64,000 bases of DNA from Lingula anatina (Eukaryota > Brachiopoda > Lingulata > Lingulida > Lingulidae): contig NW_019774847.1 of NCBI RefSeq assembly GCF_001039355.2, forward strand, positions 1 through 64,000. Direction: 5' to 3'. Shown in pieces: positions 39,817 through 55,080 of this stretch. The stretch's first letter is position 1, and each line of letters starts with the position of its first letter. The position numbers and the translations under genes were made by a program. The notes below the pieces were generated by a model that was not told where the DNA came from, did no database searches, and saw nothing but the letters and a program-made list of their open reading frames with translations.

Positions 39817-40835
39817 CAGCAGTAACAATGTATTTGATAAATCACTCTAAAACCAATCATGTAACAATTGCATTATCATACTTGTACTCTTGGTTGTTGT
39901 TGCAAATTGAGTTATTCAACACCAGTTTAATGGATAATTTCTAGCCATATTTCAATAAGATTCGCCCTACAAGGGAAATATTAAGTTTTTTGTTTTGTTT
40001 GCTTTCTTTTTTAGAATTAGAGCAATGGGTAATGGAATCTGTTATCTTTTTTAGTGCCGTTTTGTGGTGAAGTACAGACATTGTGATGGGAAATTAAACA
40101 TAAAAATTACAGATGATCAAGTGGTAAGTTATTTGTCTTTAATCTTTTATAGCATCTTTGAAATTAAGAATATAATTTATATTGAATAGAATTCGGAAAG
40201 ACAGGAGAAGTCCAAATTCATTAACATATTTGTAATTATAAGGATAAGTACTGCACTTATTGTTGACTTTGTTTCATGCAACACCGATATATTTATATTA
40301 ATTTTCCAATAAATATTGAATTAATATGTTTTTGATTTTCATTTTCAAAATTCAGTTAGGTGGTGACTTTGATTAATATCTTTGCCATTCAAATAATTAG
40401 TTTGGCAATTTGCTTACTCGTTTTTGATATTTTAAACAAATAATTTAAAGCCCTTTTTAGATGTTAACTTATCATTTGTATCATTTGTCAAACAGTTTGA
40501 AAGTTTCTTGCAGATCTGTAAATTTAAATATAAAACATCTGCTGTAACACAATATAGCTACATTGTGTAAGTTCTTCTATTTCAAGTGTCTCCAGTACAG
40601 GACAGAGCATTCCCAAGATGTGAAGAAACTAGAGAAACTGACAAATCAGCTTATGAGACACATGGCATCTAAAGAAACAAAGTGATGAACTTAAGTGTCC
40701 ATTGGAAGTGGACTTAACTGAGAGCCAGGTGTTTGTTTGCCTGTTTTTGACTCAACAACCATTGATAAATGTAAGGTTGTGCACCACAACTGAGGGGAAA
40801 AGTGCAATGTCTCTGTGCTTGATGTAAGCAGCCAA
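39817..40835 (+). repeat. 1.0-kb direct duplication, copy 2, with second SRP9 exons 2-3
   Basis: Carries a second intact exon 2 (40055-40123) and exon 3 (40587-40685, stop codon TGA at 40683) of SRP9 with good splice sites and the same protein sequence. The exon 3 differences I saw are silent. There is no second exon 1, so this is not a second gene. It sits right after an N. The sequence after copy 2 has the only AATAAA signal near here (40960-40965), so these may be the exons the true gene uses. Confidence 0.9.
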
Positions 40836-40959
40836 GACTTGAAAAAGGCAGTGTTCATTTTGAATACCAGTTGTGCAAGTTGACATCTAATGTCACATTT
40901 TTTCATGTGCTACCTTGCTTCAAATAGTTGCTGGGGATGTATATTGATTTTGTAAATAT

Positions 40960-40965
40960 AATAAA
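40960..40965 (+). terminator. SRP9 poly(A) signal
   Basis: AATAAA about 275 nt downstream of the exon 3 stop codon in copy 2, followed by A-rich sequence. No comparable signal follows copy 1 before the N. Confidence 0.6.
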
Positions 40966-41274
40966 AAACTTGTCAAGGTAAAATTTAACTGTTGTAACTT
41001 GTATAAAATATCATTACAATATGTGAGGAAAAAAAAAGAAAAGTTATAAATTCAACCTTAATTCAAGTAAACATGACTTCAGTGAGTAGTGATTTATATG
41101 TGAACCATTAGACCAAATGGATGGATGCAAAGCTTGTCAAAACTGGAATCAAACGGTCCGTAGACTTACACCGTCTGTTGTCCCAACCACAATAAAGAAA
41201 TCAGTTTTCATTCAAAAGTTATATGTTCTTAGTCTGCTTCTCATGTGGGACAGCCATATCTGAATATGCTGATT

Positions 41275-41300
41275 GGGTGGGGGTGGGGGGGGGGGGGGTG
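41275..41300. repeat. G-rich run
   Basis: Almost uninterrupted G run on the plus strand, long enough for G-quadruplex formation and also a common assembly error site. Confidence 0.8.
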
Positions 41301-41380
41301 ATTTCTGAATTCCATTCTACTCAAATAGCAGATATTAGGTTTGAATCTTTCACAATTTTTAAGCAATGCATTTACTAATC

Positions 41381-41522
41381 TTGGTAATACAAAGTTTTGT
41401 TAGTTTAGCTTGCATAAGCAAAATAAAGAAGTGATCCTACTTTGCTATATATTGGTAATACAAAGTTTTGTTAGTTTAGCTTGCATAAGCAAAATAAAGA
41501 AGTGATCCTACTTTGCTATATT
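41381..41522. repeat. 71-bp tandem repeat, two copies
   Basis: The 71-bp unit beginning TTGGTAATACAAAG occurs at 41381 and again at 41452, with essentially no differences, so the duplication is recent. Confidence 0.9.
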
Positions 41523-41615
41523 TTTTTTTCACACGAGTTTTGAAAGAATGGTGTGATGGTCAAAGTACTTTCAATTGTGAGAAGACCTTTGGGGAGTGGA
41601 AGGACTTGTAAGTGT

Positions 41616-41845
41616 ATTCAGAACAGATGATTCTCGCGCTAACTGATCCACGGACTAAATATGGCCGATCCCATTTAAAAGCAAGCCACCTGTGATGGTC
41701 GTCCCGGCTCTATTAAATGGAGGATATCTCGGGTTCAATGTTTAATTGTTAGACCCCTGCAGGGATAGCACATATGTCAGGAATAAGGCAGCTTGCTTTT
41801 AAGTGGGTGGGCCATATTGATTCACGGATCAACTTGTTCTGAATG
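41616..41845. mobile_element. MITE-like inverted-repeat element 1
   Basis: The left arm (ATTCAGAAC, then TGATCCACGGACTAAATATGG and CCCATTTAAAAGCAAGC) is mirrored by the right arm (GCTTGCTTTTAAGTGGG, GGCCATATTGATTCACGGATC, GTTCTGAAT). No ORF. The arms are diverged, so it is an old copy. Its termini resemble those of the neighbouring element. Confidence 0.7.
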
Positions 41846-41857
41846 CTTTCTAAGGTA

Positions 41858-42025
41858 CCATTCAGAATAGGGGACTTAATAGTCAGAGGGTTAAATATGG
41901 TCGACCCACTTGAATACTTCCCCACGGGGTATCTATTCAGTGTCTACTAGTGGATTAGTTGGCCAGCTTTGTAGTGGGTCACCATATTTAACCCTCGGAC
42001 TAGTTAGTCCCCTATTCTGAATGGG
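41858..42025. mobile_element. MITE-like inverted-repeat element 2
   Basis: Arms CATTCAGAATAGGGGACT...GGGTTAAATATGGTCGACCCACT and AGTGGGTCACCATATTTAACCC...AGTCCCCTATTCTGAATG are long imperfect inverted repeats about 60 bp each. It lies 12 bp after element 1 and shares the ATTCAGAA end, suggesting the same family. No coding capacity. Confidence 0.75.
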
Positions 42026-42324
42026 GCCTAAGTGAAAAAACTCCATAGGGATTTTCAATATTTTTAATCCTCTAAAATGTAACTGAATTAAAGGCTTCAT
42101 ATTCTAATAAAAAGACTTTTTTGCAACAAAAGCCAGTATAAATGTCTATTCTGCAACAAATTTAATTTCATGACAAAGAAGCATAATTCCAAATTAATTC
42201 TGACCAAAACTAAGTTTTAGGTGTATATAATCTTTATTGTGTCTGTTGAGACAGCAGGTGACATTGTGCTGTAATGCTTATGCAGGAATGTGATTTTGAG
42301 AGCATTTAGAGAGATTTTGAGAGA

Positions 42325-42515
42325 TATTTAGATCGATCCATCTGGATCCACCTAATTCCCTGGGGGTTCAAGCTAAATTGCTGTCAGCCGAGCGTGCAAG
42401 ACAGTTAATTACCCCCTTACAGCTTTTAGTAGGCGGGACAGACATTTAAGCCAGTCAAGCTGACTCCAATCTAGTGAGATTCCCCAGGAGGAAAGATCAA
42501 TCTAAATATATGTGG
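42325..42515. mobile_element. Possible third inverted-repeat element
   Basis: ATATTTAGATCGATCCATCTGG...CCCTGGG on the left faces CCCCAGGAGGAAAGATCAATCTAAATAT on the right. The arms are shorter and weaker than in the two elements just upstream. Confidence 0.45.
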
Positions 42516-42949
42516 GAATGGGGTCTTTGTCCACACTGACTTGACTATATAATTATATGATTAAGATTATTTACAAAACAAGACCCATAAGTAGCTTGCA
42601 TCTTTATCTTACACAATGCAAGTGTCATATTTTACAGCTTTCTGGAACAAAGAACTTTTAAGAAATAATTTACAATTAAAATTTTGATGATGAAAGTTAC
42701 ATAAAACTAGCTTTGTTCAGATTTTGAATATTTCTGTGACAAAGGCAGTACTGCAAAGGACTCGTTGTCATCACTTTTCTTTCTGCACATAATTTAAAAT
42801 ATTGTCTCCTTTGAAAACTTTTCAACTCTATAATATATTCACCTTTCAAATTTTAAACAATTTCGAAGGGTGATACCAACTAGTACACTCTTTGCTTATT
42901 TTATGATACTTTGCTGGCAATAATGCTAGTACATTATTTTTAAAGGAGT

Positions 42950-45086
42950 TCAATCCATAGTAAAAATTCTCGAAGAAATGTCTTGTATGATCCAGTCCAT
43001 TCCTTGTAGTAAATTTTCACCAGTCACAGCACTACAACCTTGAATTAACCAGTGATGCGTCTTGATAAGGTCCAATTCTAAAGCCTGAAATGAAAAAGGG
43101 TACTATAATAACAATCAGTTTCAGTAAGAACAATGAAGAATGTCAACCCTAAAACTAACATTTGCTGTGAGCCATCACAAAGAAAATTATCCATAATGTG
43201 GCAATATTTGAAATAACTTTAAAAATTTTATTTGAGCAAACTGAAAGATTACAAATTATAAATAGTCTGTATAAGATTAAATTATATTACTTTTTACGGA
43301 AGTTCCAATCTCATCCAATCAAGCTTACTGTTGTACAAAAACTGTTCATAAATATATCAAAATGATTTCTTTGGATTACAAAATTATAAAAATGGCAAAC
43401 CTCTTTGATTTCTTCTGCAGGTAATGCACCTGGTAAATCTTGCTTGTTTGCAAATACTAATAATGTTGCACCTGCTAACCTCTGCAATGTTTAAAACAAT
43501 TCATAGCAAATAAATAACTAGGAGAATCAAGGAGTTTTATTTTTAATTCAAAATATGAAATTTAAAAGAACTTTATATTTTAACATGATACAATGGTCTT
43601 TGAAATCATTTGATTGATGCTATCCAATAAAAGCTGACATGAAAATTAAGCCCTGAAATTTGTGCAAATCAGTAAATTTCTAATTCCTATGTTGTCATAG
43701 AAGAGATACTGACATCATACCTGTACAAAGTATCTACTAGTACCTCTGATAGTTCAGGTAAAACCTTTCATCTGATCACTGACATCTACAAATACATGGT
43801 TTTCACTCAATGTAACCTTCACAAATTATATCTAAGGAAAAGATTGCATAGAGTGCACTCCTGGTATTCTTACCTCTTCAACTAATAACTGGTGTAACTC
43901 TTCTTTACAGTCAGATAATCTTCGCCTGTCTGCACTGTCTACTACCCATATAAGACCATCTGTACTTTCAAAATAATTTCTCCAATATGACCGTAGTGAT
44001 TTTTGGCCTCCAACATCCCAAATGTTTAATTTAAATCTGAAAGGTGCAAGGGATTCTGTTACGTTACTGATACATTGTTTTTATGATTTTTTTAACTTCT
44101 CAGAGTATGATAAAAATTCCTTAAATGTTATTGTTGTGACAGAGTTAATACATACAATATTTAGCACACGGAAGTTGTATCAAATCATAAAATTTTTTTT
44201 CCAACTCCTCACTGAAGTATATAATATTTCCTATTTAGGTGAATTCTTAAAGCAATCTGGCTAAAGCAACAAATTCACTGATTACCTATACAGCAGCAGA
44301 GCAAGGTGTCCTCCAAAGAATAAACCCAAAATCAACCAAGACATTTTAATTATTACATCTCAAAATAAGATGGTTACTGGAATATCATTTGAATTAATGA
44401 AATAACTTACCCTCTATGTTCTAATGTTTTTATATTGAAGCCCAGAGTTGGTGAAATTGTGTTGATATCTTCTCCGTTGAATTTCTTTAGGATTGTGGTT
44501 TTGCCTGCATTATCCAAACCTCTGACTTTGAGTTAAGGCACACTCATGTCACACTGTTACTATCAAATGTAAAGCTAAGCTTAGTAAATGTGTCGCATTT
44601 ATACAGCTTCCCCTCTGAAATGGTTTAAATGCTAGGCTAAACTTATTATGCCCAAGTAAGTTAACATTTACTAATTAACAAAATATATAAACCAAGCAGC
44701 TGAATCTCCATGCATTTTACTAGTGAGCTCAAAATTAACTCGGTAACCAAGAACACCAGACTGGTGACACTATTTGCACCCCCACCCCCTCCCACCACCA
44801 CCAGCACCAATAACGACATACACACATAGTTTTCTAAAAATAACTAAATTCACCAATATAATACAATAGCATTATGGTTTTACAAGGTTCGGTTCACTGC
44901 TGGGCGAGAACGCAGGACGTAATATTCGATGGATGAAATTAAACGTTTGAAATGGCTCTACCCATCCCGACTGAAGTTGGATCACCAGATCCACTACCAA
45001 TGCTTATATCAGTAAGGATACAGCATCAATAGTCGAACTTCCTTTTCCTTCTGTTTCATCTTCTTCAATATTGTCAGTAACCCCAT
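42950..45086 (-). CDS. ARL2: ARL2, ADP-ribosylation factor-like GTPase 2
   Basis: Small GTPase acting with tubulin cofactor D in tubulin folding, with BART/ELMOD partners, and in release of lipidated cargo to cilia. Five minus-strand exons: 45022-45086, 44411-44521, 43874-44036, 43401-43481, 42950-43084. Phases join to 184 residues, the same as human ARL2. It starts [20 protein letters not shown]. The P-loop is GLDNAGKTT, switch I contains [12 protein letters not shown], the Walker B/switch II is WDVGGQKS, the base-binding motif is NKQD and the last guanine loop is CSAVTGENL. It ends SSRIFTMD. Gly2 is present, as in ARL2, which is not normally myristoylated. ARL3 is the nearest alternative, but the N-terminal helix and KKFNGEDI fit ARL2. 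The first intron splits Leu in MLGLDN. Confidence 0.97.
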
Positions 45087-48000
45087 CGTAATTACTTTGA
45101 GTAGACTACAGTATTCACCAACCGTTAAGCACAAACCTTCCGATGACTAGGATCCATAAATACGCGGTATACTCTCCATGTTAGCTTTTACAAAATATGC
45201 CTGCACACCTCCACACATCAGCCTCGTTTTAGTCCGAACAGAGAGGTTTATCATAAATAATGCTCGACGGTAGGGCTGGATGCACGGACGACTAAATATT
45301 ATAAATGTATTTAAGAAGGAAGTCCACATGCGGTGAAACAAAATATTTCAGACAAAATATTTTTTTAATGTTGAAAATGAAAACACAATAGATCTATATG
45401 TTGCTAATCATGTTTTATAAGCAGCATTTAACTTTAATTTCTAAAGACTGTTTTAATGTATTAAAATATATTTTGGAGAAGCGATATTTATTGTACTGGC
45501 TGGGATGAAGGATTAAAAGCAGATAACAAACATACCTGTACCTTTGCCTGGGTAAACATTTGTGATAAAAAGTAAATGCCCATTTTAAAGAATAAACTGA
45601 CCAAAACAAACAATTATTAGAGAGCATATGGGGGGAAATCTTTCTTTGGGGTTTTTTCGGTATGTGTTATTTTCCATGATATACACAGGAGCAAACTTAA
45701 AAAACTGCAAGATTCAAAATTTAACAGATTTATTAGAAACAAAACTTTACAATATGTGAAACACGGAAAACCAAGAGTTTCTATCATGATTTGTAAATAC
45801 ATGCTTAGCATCTACTTTAAAAAGCAATATTTCTGAAACATCTTACTGCATCAATAAATAACAATAGATAAATAACATTGAGAGGAGTGTAGTTTTGACT
45901 TAAGAATATAGTCAAATCATCATAATGTAACAGTATAAAATGACTGTAAAATCACTAATAACATTCAAATCAGTGGTCTCTGCAAACAACCTTAACACTA
46001 TCAACAATACAAGAGGAAAAAAACTGCCAGAGAGTGTAGTGACAAGACCCCCAGAGTTTTTAACTACTGCCCTGTGTCCAGCAGTATCAGTAAAATAAAA
46101 TCCAGTTGATCATTATAGATCAGACCCTTGTCATGTTTTCCTATATCAGCTACTAGTAGCTGATATAGGGCAAAAATATAATAAAAGCAAAGGAAATGTA
46201 CTAGTACAAGCGTGATCACATGTACATTGTACTTCTTGGAACTCCGATGTTTTGTATGGTAGCTAAACCATCATGAAAAATTCAAATTTTTCACACCCCC
46301 AGCACTTCAAACAATTATCATGCATACTACTATACAAATATGAAAAGAACAGTTGCCTCTTTTCCAGTAGTGAGCTGGTGCTTAACGCAGTAAAGAGCTA
46401 TCACAGAAGATATTGCAATTATGGCATACTAACTGGGTCCTTCTAATCAGGAATCAGATTACACATACACAATTCATATCATCCGTAAAATGGCCAATTT
46501 GAACTTCAGTTTTTCTGTATTTTCTAACAAACATAGAAAGGCCACCAGAATGATAAAAAATTTTCATTATATACAAAATCAAAAGGGCTAGTTGAAAAAA
46601 TCTGCAATACTACCAGAAAAATTGAAATTTATGCTGCTGTTGTTAACCGCAACATCCAAAAGGACCAAAAATCAAAGTTTTGTGGCTACACCATGTGCTG
46701 GTTATGCCAATGGGTAGAGCAATAGCGAATATATTCCCTGATCAGTGAACTGACAGAATTCACATCCATCTTATGGGATAGAACAGTACTAAGTTAAGCC
46801 ATTGCAACTGGATCAAAGGCACCTGTAAATACTGTTTAACATAATCCAATAAATCCAATAGAAATAATCAATAATAATGAAAAAGATTTTTACAGTGATA
46901 TTGATCCCAAATTATATTTTGTGAGCTCTCAATATCTAAAACTGGTCAACTGCTGGTACTTGATATAAATCAACATTTAAAAGCTGATTATTATAATAAG
47001 TATTTATACAATTAAGCACAAATTTTCATGTTACTTGCATCATTAAAGGAGACTAAGGTGGTAATATGCAAGAACTACAATAAATCAATTGCATTATATA
47101 AGATAGCATTCTGAAGCAACTAGCAGTAAGTGAATGGCTTTGGCATACCACATCCTCTGTTTCTGATTTAAGTCAACAGAATCATATTGGCAACTGCATT
47201 TAAGTTTCAAGTTGCTTAAGTTACACAGAAAAACTTGAGTTCAAATTTGAAACAGAGCTCTGCATTCACATATAATGATCACTGCAGGCTGTTCTCAAGG
47301 GTCCTATTATGAGAAACCAAAACCAAAGATATCTAAAGCACTAATACAAGCACTGGGTTATTTACATTGCACATACAAGTTGCACTTATAACATTTATTA
47401 GTAATGAAATTGTTGCACCATATTGCATCTGAACAGTCTACAAGCCTGTAGCTTTGAAAAAAATTCAAATAACAACACAAAACGAGTTATGCTAGCTATT
47501 TGAATTACACTAAATAATATACACAAGACAGTTACATGTCATAAGATATCCTTCAAAATAAAATCAATTATGATCTCCAATACATTTATCCTACCTCCTG
47601 TGGAATAATCAGAAGTCACTTAAACATACAATATCACCACACACACCACAGAATGTTCTCTTTTCATCCATTTCATAAATTGTAAGACATCTCTTCTAGA
47701 TTACAATTTTCTGTCCGATTACAATGTTCACTGATGATGTCCAGATAATACTCATATACATCTTAATTGATATTCACCCCATTTTTGCAGAAGGGAAAAT
47801 AAGACAGCAGTCCATTAAAATTGCAAGGAAGCAAAATTGATGAACATTTAACATGCAACAACAAGCTTAGTATCATAGGCTGGATACACAGTCACAGAAC
47901 ACAGATTACTTTATTTAAACACGTGACCTGGTTACAAACCATTAAATGCTGGCAAACCAAAACACACAAAAATCCTATTGATGCACATGTACCTGCTTTT

Positions 48001-48110
48001 AATATTTTTTTCACACATTTTCTCTACATTAGCTGCAGACCAACCATTGCTCAACAAGAAATGTTAAATTTATGAAAAAAATCAAACAAAAGTCACAAAT
48101 TGGATTGACA
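45087..48110. other. ARL2-RBKS spacer
   Basis: No gene supported. The part next to ARL2 (to about 45330) is richer in CpG than its surroundings and should hold the ARL2 promoter. A 30-bp perfect palindrome lies at 46140-46169. Sequence to the right is expected to be the RBKS 3' untranslated region, with a minus-strand AATAAA at 47910-47915, about 200 nt after the RBKS stop. Confidence 0.55.
46140..46169. repeat. 30-bp perfect palindrome
   Basis: CCTATATCAGCTACT followed immediately by its exact reverse complement, centred on ACTAGT. It can form a spacerless hairpin or cruciform. No gene boundary or repeat end is seen beside it. Confidence 0.85.
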
Positions 48111-51127
<3,017 letters not shown>

Positions 51128-52247
51128 TTTTTCCTGGCCAAAAGTAACAATGATTGACAAATATGTACATTTGTGTTGCAGATTATTTTAAAACATTTCT
51201 TCATGGATACACTATTCTTAATTACAATTCTTTAAAAGCCATGGATCTTATCTTTCAAATCTGAGCTCCATATAATGGAATGGGGTTTTTTTAACTAAAT
51301 TGGAAAACACAGTCTTTTTCTACTGGAATTGTGCCAAATTCAGAAATTTTTTAAAACTATTTCTTATTTTACAGAAAAATATGACAGATTAAATATAAAT
51401 TAATAAGTAAATAATTTAATTAGTTAATCCATCAATTAAGTTATAAATCAGTTAATTAATCGTTATTACAAAAGCACTTAGACCACTGTCTGATTTACAA
51501 GTGACAGGTCACATGTGGATGCGTTGTTAACCTACATTGTATTTTAATTTCAACTTCAAGTTGACTGCTTACAGGCACGCATTAATACACAACTTTGTTA
51601 TCTGGGACAAAAGCAGTAAAATCACATTTTAAGTGAAACAATCTGTGTATCACTTTTCCTTAAAAGAAACATATTACTCAACCGAAAAAGGCCATAAAAT
51701 GACTTTCAACGAAAAAGGTCCGAAAGGTCAGGATTTACGAAAGCCGAAAACGACCTTCGTCTGTCCTTGTGCGGCATCTGTAAGTTCAGACAATAATTTG
51801 ATGCAAAAGACAATAAATGTAAACTACCAATGAGTCTGAATCTAAACAATACTTACAGGGTTATTCTTTGTGGGGCTAAATACCAAGAATCAACCTAAAC
51901 ACATGTACTTGGATTCACGAGACAAACGTTCGCCGGGAAATGATTCGTAGTTTGACCGATCAGGGCGCAGACATATTACTCAATCCGCACTCTTACCTTT
52001 TTGACTCTATAAATGTAGCTCGATATACGTGGTTAATCATAACTCAATTTGATTTAATTTAGAAATATTTTGATAAGAAAGTGCATCAATTCCAAATTGT
52101 TTTGCAATCTGAAAATAGTGAATACTCATGCCGTACACCAATCACAATCGCAAACTTTCAAAACTGCGGATAGTAAAAACATTATCAGGTCACTTCCGGA
52201 CATGTGCGAATAACCGGCCGCGAATAACATCTACCTTATCACGGACC
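51128..52247. promoter_or_regulatory. Divergent spacer between RBKS and CINP
   Basis: These 1.1 kb separate the RBKS start (minus) from the CINP start (plus). Close to CINP there is a CpG-containing patch with CACTTCCGGACATG (about 52190-52203, an ETS-type CTTCCGG core) and AACCGGCCGCG. On the plus strand the CINP frame is open upstream of the chosen ATG to an in-frame ATG at 52128. The rest is AT-rich with no gene seen. Confidence 0.5.
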
Positions 52248-52784
52248 ATGAGCAGTCAAGCAAGATCTCCCTCAATTCCGAGTGAGAACACCGCGGGCAA
52301 TAGCCCAAACTCCTTGTTTTCACCCATACAAGGTACTAGTGTATTTACAAAAGGAGATGCCAATGAGATTGGTGGGATTACTGTGGCCTAGGGTCAGAGG
52401 GACCACGCGTTATTTTCTAATTATGCCAGGAATCTGAAAATAAGTAGCACTAGTATTACTGCTTCACTTAAGTCACATATCTGATCATGAATAAATTCGT
52501 AGTCCTTGTTTTATGCACGTCAGAACAACTTAAAAGAATATCATTATATAGTTCGTTCTATATTTTTTTCACTATTGACCTTTTCTAGATCACCAAAACA
52601 TTAACCATGTGGCAATGTCATCCAATTTAAATAATAATAATAACTTATTTTGAGTCTAAAATTCAGCATAACATGTTCAGAAGACTTTACATATACGTAA
52701 AACAATTACTTAAGAAATCATTTATTAGGAATAGATAAAAGAAAAATTACAGAACTTATTGACAAAAAAAAAAAAAAAAAAAAA

Positions 52785-52842
<58 letters not shown>

Positions 52843-54892
52843 AAGATAAGAGTATTCTAGATAAAACATACGGATTCTCACATAAAAGCACTTGCAGTAC
52901 ATATCTAAAATATGTTTGTTAAGAAAAAATAATCAATTCTAGATAAAAGAAGAACAGCCTTATTGCAAATATGCAATTACTATAAAATTTGTAAAATCAA
53001 TTTAGAAGTCGATTAATCAAAAAATTTCCTGAATAGGTATGTTTTCAATTCTTTTTTAAAATGTTTGGTAGACTCAATTGATTTCCAGTGGTAATAAATT
53101 CCATTTCTTTGGACCTGCTGATTTAAAAGAAATGTCACCATAAGTTTTTAGGCACATTTTTACCAGCTTAAGTAACAATATGTCTACAGACCGCAGGTTT
53201 CTTGCTGGAACATAGTGAGTGACTAGATCGGTGCATCTTTGTAAAAAGCATCATGAACAAAGACTAGATATTTAAATGTGTCAACACAGGTCATTTTGTG
53301 ATGCGGTTGTAAAGAAGCAGCAGGTGGTGTTGATCCTTTAAAAATAAGACATTCATGGGGCACTTTTCATGGTGTTTTGCAAAAAAGAACAATAAGCACC
53401 ACCTATAATTGTTTCCCATGGAGTATTAAATGCAGAAATGTGTGTATGCCAAAATTTTAATCCCAAAATTATATTCCTTTTAGTTTGAAACACAAGCTTT
53501 ATTATTTAAATAATGTAATTTTAATAACTTAAAGGTGTATTGTAAAAATTCAAATAAAATCCTTTTAGTGTGTCCGACAAGGAGTCCACAAGCTGGTAAT
53601 CTTACAGGCAGTGCAAGGAAGGTCAAAGATAGTGCAGCTGACTGGCATAATCATGTACAAAGCTGGAATGCTTTGAGCTCCAAGGGAATGTCCATCATTA
53701 ACAAGATTGCAAATTTGAAGTTGGAAACAATGTAAGAGCTAGAGCCAAGTTATGTTGTTAGCTTGTTCTTTACCATTAAAACATCAAGGAAGAAACTTTA
53801 AAAAAGCATCCATTTTATCTAGTGACAGAAAAATACAATGAATGGTATTGCTGCAACAAGTTTAGATATTAGTAAAATGCCTTGGTCATTTCACATAAAG
53901 TGAGTGTATCTTGTGTGTTATGCACAATTGGTTTCTAGAAGAAATTTATTGATAAAAGGTGTGCTCTTTCTTATTTAGATTCAACTCTACGAGTTCTGCA
54001 GATGATGAAGAGGACAGTGTAACAAGAAATACTTTTTCCATGCCAGAAGAGCTAGAAACATGGTGCAAGGCACTTGATACTGTTTTAGAAGGAATGGTAT
54101 ACACTTAGATACTTTCTGAAAAAAATGTATTTGGTGTTACTAAATTGGAGTATAGCCAGTTCAGTATTTGTTACATTAACATATTTTGTTTAGAAAACCA
54201 AGATTGTAAGTACATTGTACTTTTTTCTAAAACACATAGCCCAATGATCTCATAGATAAGAGCAAATACCAAGGTAGAATTACAAGCTAACTGTTCAACT
54301 ACCAGAGCACGATTTTTGCTCTGGGAAAAAACCATTTGGAAAGAAAGCGCAAAACATTATTGGATATGTCCTTTAATACAAAGTGGATGTTGTCAGTGTT
54401 TTGATTCCATTAATTCAACATGAGATTTTCTTATCAGCACATACTTCTGTTGCAGAATAAAATTGTGAAAAAGCTTGAGATAGTGACAGCAGCATTAAAA
54501 GGCGTTAGAGATTTGGAATGGCATCGATGTGTAGGAGGTGCAGAACCTCTGTTTCAGACATGGCCAATAGAAGAGTTCTGTAAGTTCGAATATAATTTAT
54601 CATCATGTTTTAAATTGCGACACAAATCCTGTTAAATCCATTTTAAAGTTAAGAGGATTTCAATAATATTTTGTACTTTTTAAACTGTTTTTCAGATAAT
54701 GCCTCAGAGGAGCTCCTTGCCATGTTTAACAGAGAATTAGAACTGAAGACAACAATTGTGCAAAATGTAGCACATGTCCAGAATAGGGAAACATTAATGT
54801 TTTACACCTCAGCCTGGCTCCACCAGCCTTATATTGATAAAAATGCAGACATTTTAATACAGAGCATGGTGGTGGAAACAGGATTTAGGTAG
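52248..54892 (+). CDS. CINP: CDK2-interacting protein (CINP)
   Basis: CINP binds CDK2 and ATRIP in replication/checkpoint control, and more recent work places it in an AAA-ATPase complex for 60S ribosome maturation. Five plus-strand exons: 52248-52332, 53569-53731, 53979-54096, 54456-54579, 54696-54892. Phases join to 228 residues (human 212). Family blocks: GSARKVKDSAADWHNHVQSW, IINKIANLKLE, EPLFQTWPIEEFYNAS, ELLAMFNRELELKTTI and the strongly conserved AWLHQPYID, ending VVETGFR. I chose the ATG at 52248 (MSSQARSPSIPS). An in-frame ATG 40 codons upstream (52128) would add a basic stretch unlike known CINP and lies in promoter-like sequence. The exon 1 donor is AAG/GTACTA, weaker than the others. 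Convergent with ZNF839. Confidence 0.93.
52763..52843. repeat. Poly(A)-(AAT)n-(AAAT)n compound repeat
   Basis: Long A run grading into AAT and then AAAT units in CINP intron 1. This looks like a retroelement tail or a compound microsatellite. About 700 bp of intron around it shows no coding sequence. Confidence 0.9.
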
Positions 54893-55024
54893 ACCTTTTG
54901 CAAATAATTTTTGTAAATTTAATTATGATCTCATAAGGCAAATTAAGCTTTTGTAAAAAAAAAAATTGGAGCATTCATGCTGTGATAGCAGGACAAACTG
55001 CACATGGATATTTTCTTTACTTTG

Positions 55025-55030
55025 AATAAA
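55025..55030 (+). terminator. CINP poly(A) signal
   Basis: AATAAA 133 nt after the CINP stop codon, the first such signal on this strand. Confidence 0.65.
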
Positions 55031-55066
55031 TGCAACCATTTGTCAAATTGCTGTCACTTTACAAAA

Positions 55067-55080
55067 TTTATTACTTTATT
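55067..55080 (-). terminator. ZNF839 poly(A) signals
   Basis: Two overlapping minus-strand AATAAA signals (TTTATT on the plus strand at 55067-55072 and 55075-55080), about 570 nt after the ZNF839 stop. They lie within 50 bp of the CINP signal, so the two transcripts should overlap at their 3' ends. Confidence 0.5.

Noticed and set aside
40055-40685. Second SRP9 gene
   Set aside because: No second exon 1 or promoter; it is a partial repeat of exons 2-3 next to an N.
39591-40906. Minus-strand ORFs with shared sequence LLTSSTETLHFSPQLW
   Set aside because: Antisense to SRP9 exon 3 and its 3' region; they appear twice only because the block is duplicated.
52128-52247. Upstream in-frame start for CINP
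   Set aside because: Would add 40 basic residues unlike CINP and overlaps promoter-like sequence with the ETS-type site; kept only as an alternative.
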